From: Saccoglossus kowalevskii
Lineage: Eukaryota > Hemichordata > Enteropneusta > Harrimaniidae
Assembly (NCBI RefSeq): GCF_000003605.2
Contig: NW_003119425.1
Coordinates: 658,437 to 722,436 of the forward strand
DNA: 64,000 nt
Direction: 5' to 3'
Shown in pieces: positions 13,411 to 27,606 of the stretch. The notes below the pieces were generated by a model. That model searched no databases. It worked only from the letters and a program-made list of their open reading frames with translations, and was not told the DNA's origin. A program made the translations under genes and the position numbers. The first letter of the stretch is position 1; the number at the start of each line of letters is the position of its first letter.

Positions 13411-14289
13411 NNNNNNNNNNNNNNNNNNNNNNNNNNNNNNNNNNNNNNNNNNNNNNNNNNNNNNNNNNNNNNNNNNNNNNNNNNNNNNNNNNNNNNNNNN
13501 NNNNNNNNNNNNNNNNNNNNNNNNNNNNNNNNNNNNNNNNNNNNNNNNNNNNNNNNNNNNNNNNNNNNNNNNNNNNNNNNNNNNNNNNNNNNNNNNNNNN
13601 NNNNNNNNNNNNNNNNNNNNNNNNNNNNNNNNNNNNNNNNNNNNNNNNNNNNNNNNNNNNNNNNNNNNNNNNNNNNNNNNNNNNNNNNNNNNNNNNNNNN
13701 NNNNNNNNNNNNNNNNNNNNNNNNNNNNNNNNNNNNNNNNNNNNNNNNNNNNNNNNNNNNNNNNNNNNNNNNNNNNNNNNNNNNNNNNNNNNNNNNNNNN
13801 NNNNNNNNNNNNNNNNNNNNNNNNNNNNNNNNNNNNNNNNNNNNNNNNNNNNNNNNNNNNNNNNNNNNNNNNNNNNNNNNNNNNNNNNNNNNNNNNNNNN
13901 NNNNNNNNNNNNNNNNNNNNNNNNNNNNNNNNNNNNNNNNNNNNNNNNNNNNNNNNNNNNNNNNNNNNNNNNNNNNNNNNNNNNNNNNNNNNNNNNNNNN
14001 NNNNNNNNNNNNNNNNNNNNNNNNNNNNNNNNNNNNNNNNNNNNNNNNNNNNNNNNNNNNNNNNNNNNNNNNNNNNNNNNNNNNNNNNNNNNNNNNNNNN
14101 NNNNNNNNNNNNNNNNNNNNNNNNNNNNNNNNNNNNNNNNNNNNNNNNNNNNNNNNNNNNNNNNNNNNNNNNNNNNNNNNNNNNNNNNNNNNNNNNNNNN
14201 NNNNNNNNNNNNNNNNNNNNNNNNNNNNNNNNNNNNNNNNNNNNNNNNNNNNNNNNNNNNNNNNNNNNNNNNNNNNNNNNNNNNNNNNN
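13411..14289. other. assembly gap (879 N)
   Basis: Undetermined bases. Any open frames crossing it are artefacts. Confidence 0.99.
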
Positions 14290-14537
14290 TACCGGTCTTT
14301 CGACCATCGAGCGTGGTAATAGTGTTGTCGCCACTGCTTGAGTATATAGAAGACTAGGTGTTATATCTCAAAACCCATGATGTCACTGCAACATATATTG
14401 GCAGAAATGAAGCCAAAGACATCGGGTAGGCAAAGCTTCAAGGGCTTACTGGTAGTCATTGTAACAAAGCTTTCTATTGGTCGGTAAACTTTCTATCGCG
14501 CAACCACGTGACATACACGGTTATGAATAGAATTACC

Positions 14538-14584
14538 GCACGGTGTTGTAGAGGGAGGAATGTCCGAACGGAGCAACACCGTGC
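14538..14584. repeat. perfect 11-bp hairpin
   Basis: GCACGGTGTTG (14538-14548) and CAACACCGTGC (14574-14584) around a 25-base loop rich in GGA. It is GC-rich compared with its surroundings. Confidence 0.75.
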
Positions 14585-16270
14585 AGGCGGACGATGGTAA
14601 CAGTATTGCATTTGTGCTTTACAACAATTAGTGTAAATTGATATAATGCAAACAGGAAAGACCTATTAAAAATACGCTTTTCTTTAAAACATTGCGGTGG
14701 TAAGTCATTGGATTACAAATCCAATAAGAAAACAACATTTCATTCTTCCAGGTCCATGATGTTGATTTTGCAAGCAAAGGTCTAAGTCTATGAGATCCAT
14801 GTTCAGAATAAATCACTGCATGTATGGGATATGAATCAGTGGAACTGCTTTTGCCTAAACAAGATGACTGCTAGTCAACCATTTTGGAAATGATGGTGAC
14901 AGTAATATAATGCATGTGCAATTGTTGAATATGATATATATGTGAAGTTTGAACTTATTAGGTTCAGGGATGTTTGCGGATCTTGATCCAAAGCTTGGAA
15001 ATTTTGTTGGAAATGTTTAACTCGATTCGAATATGGATGTATTGTGTTCAATGTATATACCAACACAACATGTTTTTTTGATGGATACTTGCCTTAAATT
15101 GGCTATCAATCGGCCATCTTGAATATGGATATGTGTATGTCCTAGCGGGAGCAAATAATCATTTTAAACGTGTTTAATAAGTGTATATTTTGTGTTTGAA
15201 AATACACAGCCACAGCATATTACAATTAGAAATAAATTACGATTTTAATATGAAATAAAATTCACGACAATATTTACAATGGCAATGGTACGGAAAAGAC
15301 AATGAAACATTATATAGATATTTGGTTGCCATGGTTATAAGTGAACATCACTCACAAAATCACACATAGAAAACAAACTCAATAAACGTGATACGTTTTC
15401 TCAATAGTAATATGGATTAGACTGGTTATCCTTCAATGATCTTTATGGAATTTCTTGCTTTGGCGTGATGGCGATTATATTCTTGAGATGTTTCCAAGGA
15501 CGTCATTCTTATCACGCGCACTATACAACATGCTTGCGTGTCAGTTGAAATGTATTACCTATACATTTCAGCTTCAATAAAAGCTAACAAATGTCGTGAC
15601 TTGTGTGGTTGCGGTTATTAATTACTCATATGGGAAATCACATCGATATCTGTAAAAAAAATGTGCGAAAGTATCTTAGAATAATTTGTCTTTCTTGCCG
15701 TAATTGGTATTTTTAAGGGCTCAATGAATGATGAATGAACGTTTTTTCCAACTACCTTCTGAAAAACGATGGCGCTCATTTTTCCAAACGATTATTGGAC
15801 GACACCATCACAAAATCGGGGGTATCAGCTTTCCACGGAGGGATACTGCATGTTGCAGTCGATACATATGATAATATAACAGCTAAAGGTGGGAAAAACC
15901 CGTTCCTGACTGTAAATAAACAAATTTATTTTTCACCATGGCTTATTAAATGAGTTACACTCATACGCTAATAGATGGGAGGGTGGGAGTACTAAAATGA
16001 CCGTAACATCTGTTATTGCATATTCGTAGTGCCGCGGTATTTCGAGTTCGAATAAATTATTATGTTACAAGTCTGTTTGTGCGGATTTTAAAATATTCAT
16101 TCAATCTGTTGACATTTATCAAGATCAAGTTGATTAAATATTGCACGTGTCATGTTTTTGGTAATGCTTGTGATTACACAAGTACTTATCCGTCATGCAT
16201 CAGTCATGAGTCATTAATTCAGTCTATAAGACGTGTGTGTTTTGGCAGATAACGAGTGCCAATTTTTTAA

Positions 16271-16491
<221 letters not shown>

Positions 16492-16744
16492 CAATAAATA
16501 ACTAAATTCAACCAGCGGGTAAATGGCCTAAAAACATACTTTAAAGCCCAGCTGTTACTGGACTTACATGAGTGCAATGTGTCATCACCTTATATGACAT
16601 TACTCTCCCAAAACATATACCGCGTGTTTGGAGGTGTAAACATGATGGACTTTGATTAGTACTTATGAGTGAGCATTCAGCAATGGAATCGAACTGACAA
16701 CACCTTTCAAAACACTGAACATCACTCATTGCCTTCTGGTCGTT

Positions 16745-17000
16745 TTATCGTTCTTACTTCATGCTGATTTGACCTTTAAATAAATCTAAGTCGCGACTTA
16801 AATTTATTGAGTGTGTTATGTTATTAGTTCTCTGACTTGTCATTCCAGTTCACTTCATAGATCTTCATTACCCATTTCTACAGAGTTTGATGTCATACCC
16901 GTTCGCTTAGAATGTTGAATTGTGCTGACACGGTTCGCGTTCCCCATATTAAGATTACTTTGTTGTCTTACAATTCGGCATTTCGATCACGTGTTTTTTC
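16745..17000 (+). repeat. array block P, copies also near 22330 and 39530
   Basis: Shares GCTGATTTGACCTTT or a similar lead-in, a T-rich TTGAGTG(T/C)GTTATGTTA stretch and AATTCGGCATTTCGA with 22330-22570. It is more distantly related to 39530-39740. No coding content recognised. Confidence 0.55.
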
Positions 17001-18459
17001 CATGTATGAACAAATTACTGTAAATAACAACGACCTTCGGAGCACTGACTTATTTAGCATATGGAGTTGAGTACTGTGAAACCAATCTATCGTGTTCATG
17101 TATTTTTTTTCCATTCCTTTTAAAAAAATGTCATTAATTTTGTATATGCTTTATTGGTGTAATAATCATGAAGCTGCAATGATAACAAAGAGTGCAACAC
17201 TAACACGAAGTGCACACATCTGCCCTACATCGCAGCTACTCAAGGTTTTCCGTTAGAATGTATTAGGTACCATTTGAGAAGATACAGCAAGCGAGAAAAG
17301 ATGTATATGCTACTGCCCGATGCTTAATCTATATCTAGTGTTTTCAACATTGTTCATATCGCTGGGGGCCTTAATTCCCCTGTGGTTCGGTCATATACAA
17401 TGGCAGGCATGACATTCATACACATATACGTATGTTTGACGTCAGGGAAGCGCTCGATCACTAGAGGGCACGAGTAATGGGGTATTAGAAATCGGACTTT
17501 GCTATTCCATGTAGTTGTAGATGTTCAAATTGAGCTGTCATTTACACTAATGCGATTTCGCCGGGGGGTATTGTGAACATGTATTTGTTCGTTTCTGTAT
17601 TTTGTTCCCAGTGTCCCGTTTATTTCATACATCTGACTTTTGAATCTGCTGTTGGGTAAGTGATCTTTTTGTTTGCATTTTTTGATAATTTAAAAATACG
17701 TCAATACTAAATTCAACATATTAAATCATACAAATCTATCTCCATATTTTTGATAATTCTCGCCAGATCTTTAAAAATCGTCGTCAATAACATTATATAA
17801 TTCACATGATGCTGAAGATGAAATTTTTATTCAAATAAATTACGTCTGGAAATTTGTCATTTGTAGTTCAATAGTGTATTCTTTTTGCTTGGCATTTCGA
17901 TATTTTTGTTTTCAAATTCTAGACTAGTTTGTATAATTCAAGGATTTTTTTCTAAGGCTTTAGTAATAAAATCCAAGAAGAAATCTCGACAAGATAATTG
18001 GCGATTTAACGATACTCGTTTAGCATGTTTTCAATTTCGTTTCGTTAAATTATGCCAATGCATAGGGATTGAATTCTAGTTTAGTAATCTATAGTCTTTA
18101 AATTCTTATAGGCTTTTATGATGCATGGAAATACCACTGTGAAATAAATCAGATACATAAAGAACATCAAACCATTCGCTTTAAAAAACTGGCACATTGC
18201 TCCTAATAAAAACGATTTCCCCAGATTATTTGCCTGATAACCTACTCGTAGGTAGGAAGTGTTTTCCACCCCATATAATGTTCAGTTATGTGGATCTTTT
18301 CTCCCATTACAATCCTTTTGTTTTTTTCTTCTCTTTTTTCTTCCGTCGTAAAATTTTAGCAAATTAATTATGTTAGAAGCATTTTAACAGTTTCAGTGGT
18401 TATGTGAGTCTTAGGTAAAGTGTAGACATGCGACATTACAGATGCTTCATAGTCACTGT

Positions 18460-18483
18460 ATATCAGGTATTGCTACCTGATAT
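18460..18483. repeat. perfect short hairpin
   Basis: ATATCAGGTA, loop TTGC, TACCTGATAT: 10-bp perfect arms with a four-base loop. Confidence 0.75.
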
Positions 18484-19319
18484 TTATGACAGGAGCCGAC
18501 GCAGTGAAAAGCTATTTTGATACCCGAGGCAGCCTGTGGGACGCATTATAGAGAAATCATCTGAAGATTTTCAGACATGCAATTGGGAAGAGAGACATCT
18601 TGTGCAATCACGGGTTTACAAGTCCACATGATAATGGTATATATGCATGCAGGTATTGTTATTAATATCAGAACATTATTTCTTTAAGCATAACATATGT
18701 TACAAATAAAAAAAGATTCTTATATAGATATATTATTATATTATATTATAGTGAAATTTTATAATTTCGTAGTTTATTTGGCGACGAGTGATAACACTAA
18801 TACGTTCGCAAAATATAATTCATGTCAGTAAAATGTCTTACCTACATTACAATAATGAATCGATATAATATCGATACTTGAAAAAAATATCTTGTAATAA
18901 TTGAAAACATTAGTTCGTTGCAGACATTGGTATTTGTAAGGTATCAGTGAACAATGAGTGACTTGCTGGAAACAAACTACAACTTGACGACAATCAATAA
19001 AACAACTAATAGTGAGCGATAATTGTAATAAGCCGCATATTAAACACCCCTTCATTCCAACTGCATGCAACGATGTTCGTTTGCTCCGTTTCAACTAGGG
19101 ATGTATGTGGTAATACACGATTTGCACACATGTGCAAATACATGGGGTTATCAGAATGACCTTAAAAGCTGTTATTGCATAGCCGCAGTGATTTTAGCTC
19201 GGATATAACTTCTCGGTATACATCAGACTGAGTAAACTTTAAATAATTCATTCAATCCTTCAACATTTTCAAGACTACACGTGTGTAGCCAATGTTCATC
19301 TGAACAAACAGCTTAAAAG

Positions 19320-19530
19320 TATCATGTTTCATGTTTGTTGTTCACGCTTGTGATTACACTGATCTGTCTTGCATTAGTCATGAAAGCAGTCATAGTAGCG
19401 ACACTGCATCTAGGTTGTCAATACCCAAATATATATTCACAAATCTCGCGTTACGTTGAGGTGTGTCAAACGAAAAACAAAATGACAAACGAGAAGATTC
19501 TAGCAATATGGAGTCTTTGATGCATATAAT
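19320..19530 (+). repeat. array block T, copy next to a second one at 19690-19930
   Basis: Both copies contain CATGTTTGTT, CTTGTGAT(T/C)ACACT, a TGTCAATAC stretch and TATATATT(C/T)ACA-like sequence in the same order. Others begin near 31740 and 38100. The open frames over them differ in length. Confidence 0.6.
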
Positions 19531-21081
19531 CATTGTATTCATTACGTCCATTACATCCTATGGAAGATATTAGTTACATGCATCATCTTCTAGTGCTGTC
19601 ATTTTGCTATCGTACTTCACCATTCACTTTAAATTATTAATTCATTTCTTCATTTGTCGAATTTATAATATTCGCGGCAAATGTTCATGTCAATAAACAG
19701 GATTACGTTTTGTACGTGTCATGTTTGTTTGCTGCTTGTGATCACACTAATCCATTATGCATTAACTACGAGAGTACGCATAATATCGAAATTGTATGTA
19801 GACTGTCAATACGCGAATATATATTTTCAAACTTCTCGAGGGGCGTTGAACTGTGTCATAAACAACAAACGACAAACCACAAGTTCTGGTAAAATATATA
19901 GTCATTAATGCATACAATTATCCAATCGGTGTTTTATCTTCCGAATGTGTGGATTGGCATCAATGCAAGCAAAGCAATGGTGTCAGTTTGGCAGTTTCAC
20001 TATTTCATAATGTATCAATATAAAAACAAAAGTATAAATTCAGTTGTCGTAGCAACAGATTTAACTTCACTAAATATGCTAAATTATCAGTACGCGACGA
20101 TTATTCTACTATATCGAGTATTGTCGAAATTATTCAAAATTGTTGTCAACAGAAAAAAAAACATGAGGAAGAGATAAAGATACAATATATAGAACAGAAC
20201 AACGTCATCAGTTCTCTAATCTTCCAATTAGTATTTCTATGTTTTCGGTTCTTCCTATCTGTTATATTAGTAAACCTATATCATGTGACGTGCAATTAAG
20301 TCGACTCGTGTATTGTGGATTCCGAAATGTTACATAATGAAGCAAACAGCAATGATAAGATTGCTACATCTAATAATACGGAATTGAGATTTCATTGATA
20401 TATTTGTATTCACTTCACGGACAAAACTATAAAATTTAACCTAATAATTCCTTAGAACACTCTCTCTCGCTCAAAATATTGTAAATGTCAGATTTGTATT
20501 TATTTAAAATTACTTACCAATGCCAGACTTACTGGCTCCTTTGGTGAAGGACAGTTAGAATGAGCATAATTCTAACCAACTAGTTAAGTGCCCAGAAAAA
20601 TCATAGTATATATAGAACGTCTTTTCCCTGGTTAAATTATTAAAAAATGCGTGACTAATTTCCATATTTTCAATTCGTCCATTTTTATATCCATATTTAA
20701 TAATGTGTAGTTATGAAAGGATGCTGCACATATAACTATTATAATGGTAACGATTTTCGGCACTTAAAAATCAACTAATTGTTTGATTAACTAGCAACTA
20801 AGTAACTAACAAAATTACTATATTTTTAGTTGTATACCTCGTTTGTAATATCATAATTTATTGTTTGATATTCTACTTGAATTGTAAAGATATATTACTG
20901 CTCTTTATATCATGCCTTAATCGATCATGTGGGTGTTTATATATTTTAATTTGTGGTGATTTATCGCGAGCAATATGCCTAGTATGGGGCAAGGTGAGTC
21001 AATTTAGCTGATCTGACAAACATATACATGCTTGCATGATACTGATCGCCAAAACACAGTGGTCAATTTGACAGCACATGA

Positions 21082-21100
21082 ACAGTGTTTTGAACACTGT
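21082..21100. repeat. small hairpin, array copy 1
   Basis: ACAGTGTT-TTG-AACACTGT, 8-bp arms. The paralogous hairpin lies at 28233-28253, where the outer pair is G-C instead of A-T. Confidence 0.7.
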
Positions 21101-21321
21101 AACAATGTTTTATAAAGAAGAAAAAAATCTAGTTTAACTCAAAAAATTAAGTGTTTGTGTCTGAATGGTAACAACATGTTTTGACACAAATATTGTTTTC
21201 TGAATCTCATAAAGTTTCTGATATTTTGCCTAAATCTATCTTTACTTGGTTATTGAAATGTGTATGTTGCATTCATTTTATTTTATCATTCATTGCAATC
21301 TGATTTTCTTTTATTCACAGG

Positions 21322-21449
21322 TAATAACCGATAACATATTAGCACAGAAAAAATACACACGTCTCATTGGATTTCATCGTAACGGATACGGAATTTCCTG
21401 CCAAATCCGAGGTCAACGTAAACAGAAACTACACCTAAAATCGTTTTAG
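21322..21449 (+). other. exon-like 42-codon segment after a good acceptor
   Basis: GATTTTCTTTTATTCACAG is a strong splice acceptor, followed by 42 codons (VITDNILAQKKYTRL ... RGQRKQKLHLKSF) and TAG. Relatives around 28710 and 35400 keep fragments such as CAGATTA(G/A)(A/T)ACAGAAA and AAGGTCAACC but not the frame. It could be the decayed last exon of a duplicated gene or chance. No family recognised. Confidence 0.2.
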
Positions 21450-24400
21450 TTGTCAAAACGCATGAGTAGGCACATGGCATACAAAAATAAAACAACATAA
21501 TATCAAATTGTCAGTACTTTGATATCAATTTAACACATTTGGAGGAAACTGTGTGTGCAAAACGTCAGTTGAAATACGTTTCTATGAATGTTTTCGAACG
21601 AACTGTATATGCTAGAAGCTTTTCAATAGCTTCATTGGGTATGCAAGTCTAAGAGTCGGCTAAAGTGTATGTATGTGACATTAACAGATCTTTCATAGTC
21701 CCTTTATTGTAAACATGTCTTGCGACTCATTATTTATGAATCTGGCGCAGTGAACAGCTATTCAAGTATTCGAGGCAGGGTATAAAAAAAGAGAAATAAA
21801 TGGAAAATTACAGAGATTAGAATTACAGATATGAGATTCAGTGTTATTTATTTCAATAATCTCAATGACGTCTTCTGATTTGAAGTGATATAGATTATGT
21901 CTGGAATGGTTTTCATTAACGTCAATTTCATCGTATCACCATTGCAGCCAACACAAACAGTCACATTAATTATGCAGTTTTACTTATACAATGTAGATGA
22001 GGGGGTCAACAACGGTTTTGAGCTTTGTTAACTTGGTTGCGTAGGGTGTCTTCTTGTCTAAAGTGTGGATATAATATAACAATCTCATCGCATTGCTGTC
22101 ACAAACTGAATGCAGTCACAGGTTTACAGTGTCAGGTGATATGGACATATGAATGTAGTTATTGTTATATTTCATTATATAAGGTGTAAATAATAAATAA
22201 ATAACATTTTCATTTCTTGATTGATTCAGTTTATTTATGGTAGGTGTCATATATGGAGTAGGCTGTGCTTATTCATTTCAAAAACACCTGACATTACTTC
22301 ATCAGTGTTTGCTTTCAGGTCCATATATCTTTCTTACTTATTTGACCTTCCAATATGTCAGTCAGTCGATGTTTTAATTTGTTGAGTGCGTTATGTTACT
22401 AAGGCTTGTTTTTTTTTTTTCATTTCACTTCCCTTCATATTATATAATGAATGATTGTACAGGGGCTATGTTATACTCCCTAGCTTAGCTTAAAATGGTT
22501 AGTTCTGTTCAAAATTCATGTTCTATATTAAAATGAAATTCGGCATTTCGACTACAGAAAATGACTTTCGTCAGCACATGAAAGTGAGCACTATATGGAA
22601 CTCGTCTATAAATCGGTTACTTCAATATATGCTTTCATGTTTCATTACAAAGTAACAAACTTAATATCATTATTTTGTGCAGGGCTGATACGACACGACG
22701 GCTACTCGACGTTTCACCCGAGAATTTATGAGGTTCCATTTAAACAGATACAGCGCACAAGAAAAGATACGTATGCTGAAGGCTCAATACCAGACGATCA
22801 TTAATCTCTATCTAGTGTTGTCGAAACGACATAAATAGAACAAAACAAAGTCATCAATTTCTACTCGTCCAATTAATAGTAGTTCTAAGCCATGTGACTT
22901 GCAATTAAGTCGGTATTAAAGCTGTACAACTGTACTATCGTATATTGGCAAATGACAATGAGGATGATAAGGTGGTTACATCTTATAATACGAAACTAGT
23001 TATTTGGACTGGTGCAATTGATGACTGATAGCATGGTCCTAATGATGTTTCCTCGAGGTAAAATCTTAATAAATTAAAAATAAATTTGTCCACGTATTGA
23101 CTAATTTGAATATTGTGTTATTAGAAAATGATAATGCTACTATGGGCAATTTTTGACATTGTTTCCAGTAAAATATGCATTTTTACAATATTTGTTTCGA
23201 GTGTGCCCGTTCTTTTCAAATCAACTGACGTTAAGATCGTCATCTGCTTGTATACTTCAGTCATGATTTTATTATTTACCATGAACAGAACAAAATGGTT
23301 TTCAATTCTTTTATTATTTATAACCTCTTTTAATATTTATAACCACTGCCTGTTTGCTGCTGGGTTTTCCCTCCCGACAAATTCAAGGTCAACAAAAACA
23401 GAAAAACAAAGTTAAAAGAATAGAGTGATAACATTGCACTGAAAATATAGAACAACGTAACGATAACAACAATATCAGCCCTTCGTTATCAATTCAACAC
23501 GTGATTACATTTGAAGGTATGCATAACTATTCTATGAATTCCCTCGAATGAAGTGAGTTTCTGTGTAAGCAAAAGTGTTGGTATGTGACATTACAGATTA
23601 TTCATAGCCAATGTATTACAAACAAGTTTTGCGACTTATTAGTTAAGATAAAATTTGAAGCAGGAAAACAGCTCCTCTAATAAATTAAATCTCGGCAGTG
23701 GAGAGAACGAGAGAAAGCAATGCACAATTGACAGGAGTGAATATTGGAAAGTGACTAATCAGCCCTTCTTTTTTAACAGAAATGTACCTGAAAGGATTGT
23801 TTCTCTCCTAGTCATTACAGGCAAACGTACCTTCAACTAACGCGTGATTTTAACTTGTGCACACAGCGTAGCGCCTCATCACTGCAAGCAGATGTGCTAA
23901 TCTATGAATTGAAGTGAAATATATACTAACTAACAATAGTGTTATGTGTGAATTAACAGCAAATAATCATTGATCAAACTAGGAGTAAACGTGTTCATGT
24001 GTGTTAACTATGATATAAAAGGTCCATAGCACAACATGTTAAGAGCATCCAAATAACATGACAAATGTATACTCTAGCCATGTATGGAATAGGAAACACA
24101 ACTTTATAAGTACTTGGTTGTCATGGATATAAGAAAATATCGCCCCACAAAATAACAAAATAAATTCAATGAACGTGTTATGGTTCTTTTATAATAATAT
24201 GGATAGGCTGATTTATACTTCAGCAAAATTGATGGCGTCTCCTGCTTTGAAGTTATGGAGAGCATATATACAGAGATAATTGCATCAACTTCATTCTTAT
24301 CACACGTATCTAACCCTTGCGGCAGACACAATTTGTACGTTGTAAATGGGGTCAAAGAACAATACTCTCATTTGTTATCCTGGATATATGTTGGATGTTT

Positions 24401-25059
24401 TCTTGCGTGAGTATGATATAACAATCTAATAGCATAGTTACCAAGAGAACATAGTCAGTAACTAGTTATTTGGTGTAGATGACAGATATGTGCTTGTTGT
24501 TATCACCAGAACAGTATTTAAGCGTATCTATATCACATATATTAAACATCATATATATTAAGATGAGATTCATATATATTTTTGCGAAGGAGAATAACAC
24601 TAATACGTTTCCATAATTAAATGCGGCCAGCTAAAATATATGTTTGATTCGTAGAAAAAGCTGCAAATATCATCTATTTAGCATTAATTGTTTCTTTACG
24701 GACTCAATAAATAATGAATGGTTTTGTGAAAAAAGATGAAACCAATTTTACCAAATACAAAATCTCACATTTATCATGTATGTTTTTGTGTATACTATAT
24801 AACAAGAAGCCACATTAATTACTACGCAGTTGTTCTTATACAATGTAGATGAAGGGTCAACGACAGTGTTGAGCTCTGTCAATAGTTCTAATACCCCCAC
24901 ACAATAAACACCAGGGCATTAAACGATTTGTACACATGCGCAAATATATATCGATTATCACAATGACTTCATATGATATTGCATAGCCGTAGTGCCGCGA
25001 TAATTTGCGTTTGGATAGATGTCATGTGTGTATCTGTGTCATTAATTAGTTATGAGGAA

Positions 25060-26200
25060 CGGTTGTTGCCAAGCAAATATAACAAACTGCGCGCAAGTAA
25101 TGCCACATGCACACATCTGCATGACATCTCGGTGTAGTCTTTGGGAATCTAGAAGGTGCTACTTAAGAAGCGACAACAAACTAGAAGAAATGCATATGCC
25201 GAAGGCTCAATACGAGACGATGAGTAATCTAGATATAGTGTTAAATTATTCGCAATCTTTAGGTTCTTATTAGTCCCCGCCGTTGACAATGGGGAGTTGT
25301 GGATTGACCTCTGTGCTTGCACGCGTCCGTGTGCGCGTGTATGCGTCCGGACTTATATCTTAGATATGCTTGGACTGATTACATTCAAACTCTTCACAAT
25401 CATCATAATTAGTATTATATATATGCACGATCTGATTCAAGATGTTCGAATGTCATTTTTGTGCAAACTTGGTACATACATTGGACATTATGGGTCCCTG
25501 ACGCGCGTCATTTTGTTTTTCAGAACATATTCAAAATGATTGATTGTCGTCCATTTTGTTTTAATGAATGCGGTTCTAGAGCTACATCTCCATATGATTT
25601 GACGGATCATGTTCAAATTTTATTTTTTTATTATATATCATGTCATAGATTGCATCTGTATTGGTTTGATGACCCTATTCAAAATGGCCGACTAGTGGAC
25701 ACTTTGTTTTAATTAACGCTTTTAAAGCAATACCACTTATTATATAGAGAAGTACACGTTTAACGATCAGATACAAGACGACTGAATGTCTTTCATTTTA
25801 ATGTTAAATAATCAAGCATTAGCTTCCGGATTGTTTGTGTTCAAAATATAATACTATATACAAAACTATATATCTTAAATTCGTAAACTAACGAGGACTG
25901 TGCCATGCATGGCTTGTTTTCTATATAGCATGGTCGGCAGCAAAAATCGGAAGATCAACTTGAATAAGAGATGATAGAAATAGAACAAAACGACCTTCTT
26001 ATCAATTTGCTACCTTTCAATTAGCTTTCGGGTCATCTTATCTCTTATATTAGCAATCCTATGGCATGTGACGTGCAATTAAGTCGGCATTAAAGTTGTA
26101 CTGCTTCGTGTATTGTGGATTCTCGTATATTCAATGAAGACATAAAATGGCAACATCTAGTTATACGAAATTGAGATTCCATTGATATATCATATTGGCT
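25060..26200 (+). repeat. array block W, fullest copy
   Basis: Contains ACACATCTGCATGACA, AAGGTGCTACTTAAGAAG, GAAGGCTCAATACGAGACGA and, further on, GTGACGTGCAATTAAGTCGG. Related copies: 17160-17380, 22600-23010, 32230-32720, 38450-39220 and 39930-40450, some lacking internal parts. Short open frames in it (for example 22680-22803) are not kept between copies. Confidence 0.7.
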
Positions 26201-26818
26201 CTGCATACAAAATATGTGTTGATTATATAATGTAACCAAACATTTCATCAAAACTCTCTCGTGAATAATTAAAACACACTAAATGCCCGATAAGTATTCA
26301 TTTAAAATTAATCAATAATGCCAGACTGACTGGTGCCTTTTGTGAATGGCAGTTATAATTAGTTAAAGTGAGCATAATTCTGACGACCAGTCACTACGTC
26401 ACGCATAGTCATAGTATAGTATAGTTGTTTCTCTGGTTAAATTATTATAAACAATGTGACTATTTGAAAAAGAAAATTGCCAACTGTTTGTTGTATTTGT
26501 CATCTTCATAAACATATTGACTATGGCGTAGTTATAAAATGATGGTGCAAATATATCTGCTATAATAATGATACATCATTTCGTCTGCAAATCAGTAGCA
26601 TAATACGTGTACATTGACAGCAACAAATGATTTGACTAACTAGCAACTAAGTAGTTAACAAAATCCGTTCAGGTTTTATAGATTATGAATGTGGTAGAGA
26701 GTTATGCGCATGTTTCTAGCCTTTTCATTGCCACAATGCAAGCGGAGTGAAAAAGTAGAATTTTCAGTTGATAAGTCAGCTGCAATAGCTGTAATGCTAC
26801 TTGAATTGATATATTGAT

Positions 26819-27165
26819 ATGAGGTTATTACGAGGATACCAGAAAGTATGCACGAAGTCACAGCAGTCGGTGCGCGGCGTATTGTATAATTTCCGGTATC
26901 CTCGTAATAACCTTATTACATCTTTCCCCCAAGGATACGTGGGAATACCAAAAAAACAAAAAGTTAGAACAGACTTAGCGAACTTCTTTGTGTGGAGTCC
27001 GGTTAAACCCTGGGGGCTGCCATGTTAGTTTTTATTATTGGAGGACGCTTACGCTCGTAATAACTCCATACTTGGATTTCGCTTTTGCTATTACGATAGG
27101 ATGAAAATACCCCGTAAAATACTGCAAAATTACAGCACGCTGTAACTTATGGCGATAAAGTGGTA
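26819..27165 (+). repeat. hairpin-bearing dispersed element, copy A
   Basis: Begins with a perfect 19-bp inverted repeat: AGGTTATTACGAGGATACC (26822-26840) and its complement (26895-26913), loop 54 bases. A body of about 250 bases follows, with GAACTTCTTTGTGTGGAGTC, AGGACGCTTA, GATGAAAATACCCC and GCTGTAACTTATGGCG. The same body follows the hairpin in two other places. No transposase frame, so if mobile it is non-autonomous. It sits inside the paralogous array. Confidence 0.8.
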
Positions 27166-27366
27166 GAAGTATATAAATGCTCTTTATATCATTATATGAT
27201 TTACCGTATTCCCGAATCGAGAATTAAGTTCACCTAAAGGTTCATATATCTTTCTCTTACCTGTGAATCATTTTGTCGATTGTTCTGTGTTCTTAGACTT
27301 GTACATTTCCTTATACGACGTTTGTGCACATGTATTTTATGTATGTTATTTCAACTTGTGTTATGT

Positions 27367-27504
27367 AAAAAAAAGCGTTATAAACGTAATAAGGTCATAT
27401 CCAAAAACCTGGAAAATGTTACTGATCATACTGGCGACGAAATTAACTTTTCTAATAAATCCTACCCTCTAATGACGAAGCACTTGTATGACATAAACGT
27501 GTGA
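27367..27504 (+). other. open frame conserved in two array copies, copy 1
   Basis: The last 44 residues of this frame (KKRYKRNKVISK ... MTKHLYDINV) match the frame at 33125-33268. No known domain. The differences between the copies change amino acids more often than not, so selection for protein is not shown. It could equally be a non-coding block that happens to be open. Confidence 0.25.
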
Positions 27505-27542
27505 CACGAAGGCCGTGCAACATATGTTATCGTTTTGTTCTT

Positions 27543-27606
27543 TAGTCGTCCATTCATCGACATTATGTTTTATGATCTTTAATATTTTCTAGATGATGGA
27601 CGACTA
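27543..27606. repeat. inverted repeat, array copy 1
   Basis: TAGTCGTCCAT (27543-27553) and ATGGACGACTA (27596-27606), perfect 11-bp arms. Confidence 0.75.

Noticed and set aside
13303-14357. Two long open frames on opposite strands
   Set aside because: They run through the block of N bases and are artefacts of the assembly gap.
15735-15953. 72-codon plus-strand frame with a protein-like look
   Set aside because: No homologous family recognised, no splice or promoter context, and not seen in other array copies.
23128-23415. Hydrophobic 95-codon frame suggesting a membrane protein
   Set aside because: AT-rich DNA readily gives Ile/Leu/Phe-rich frames, and related array copies do not keep it.
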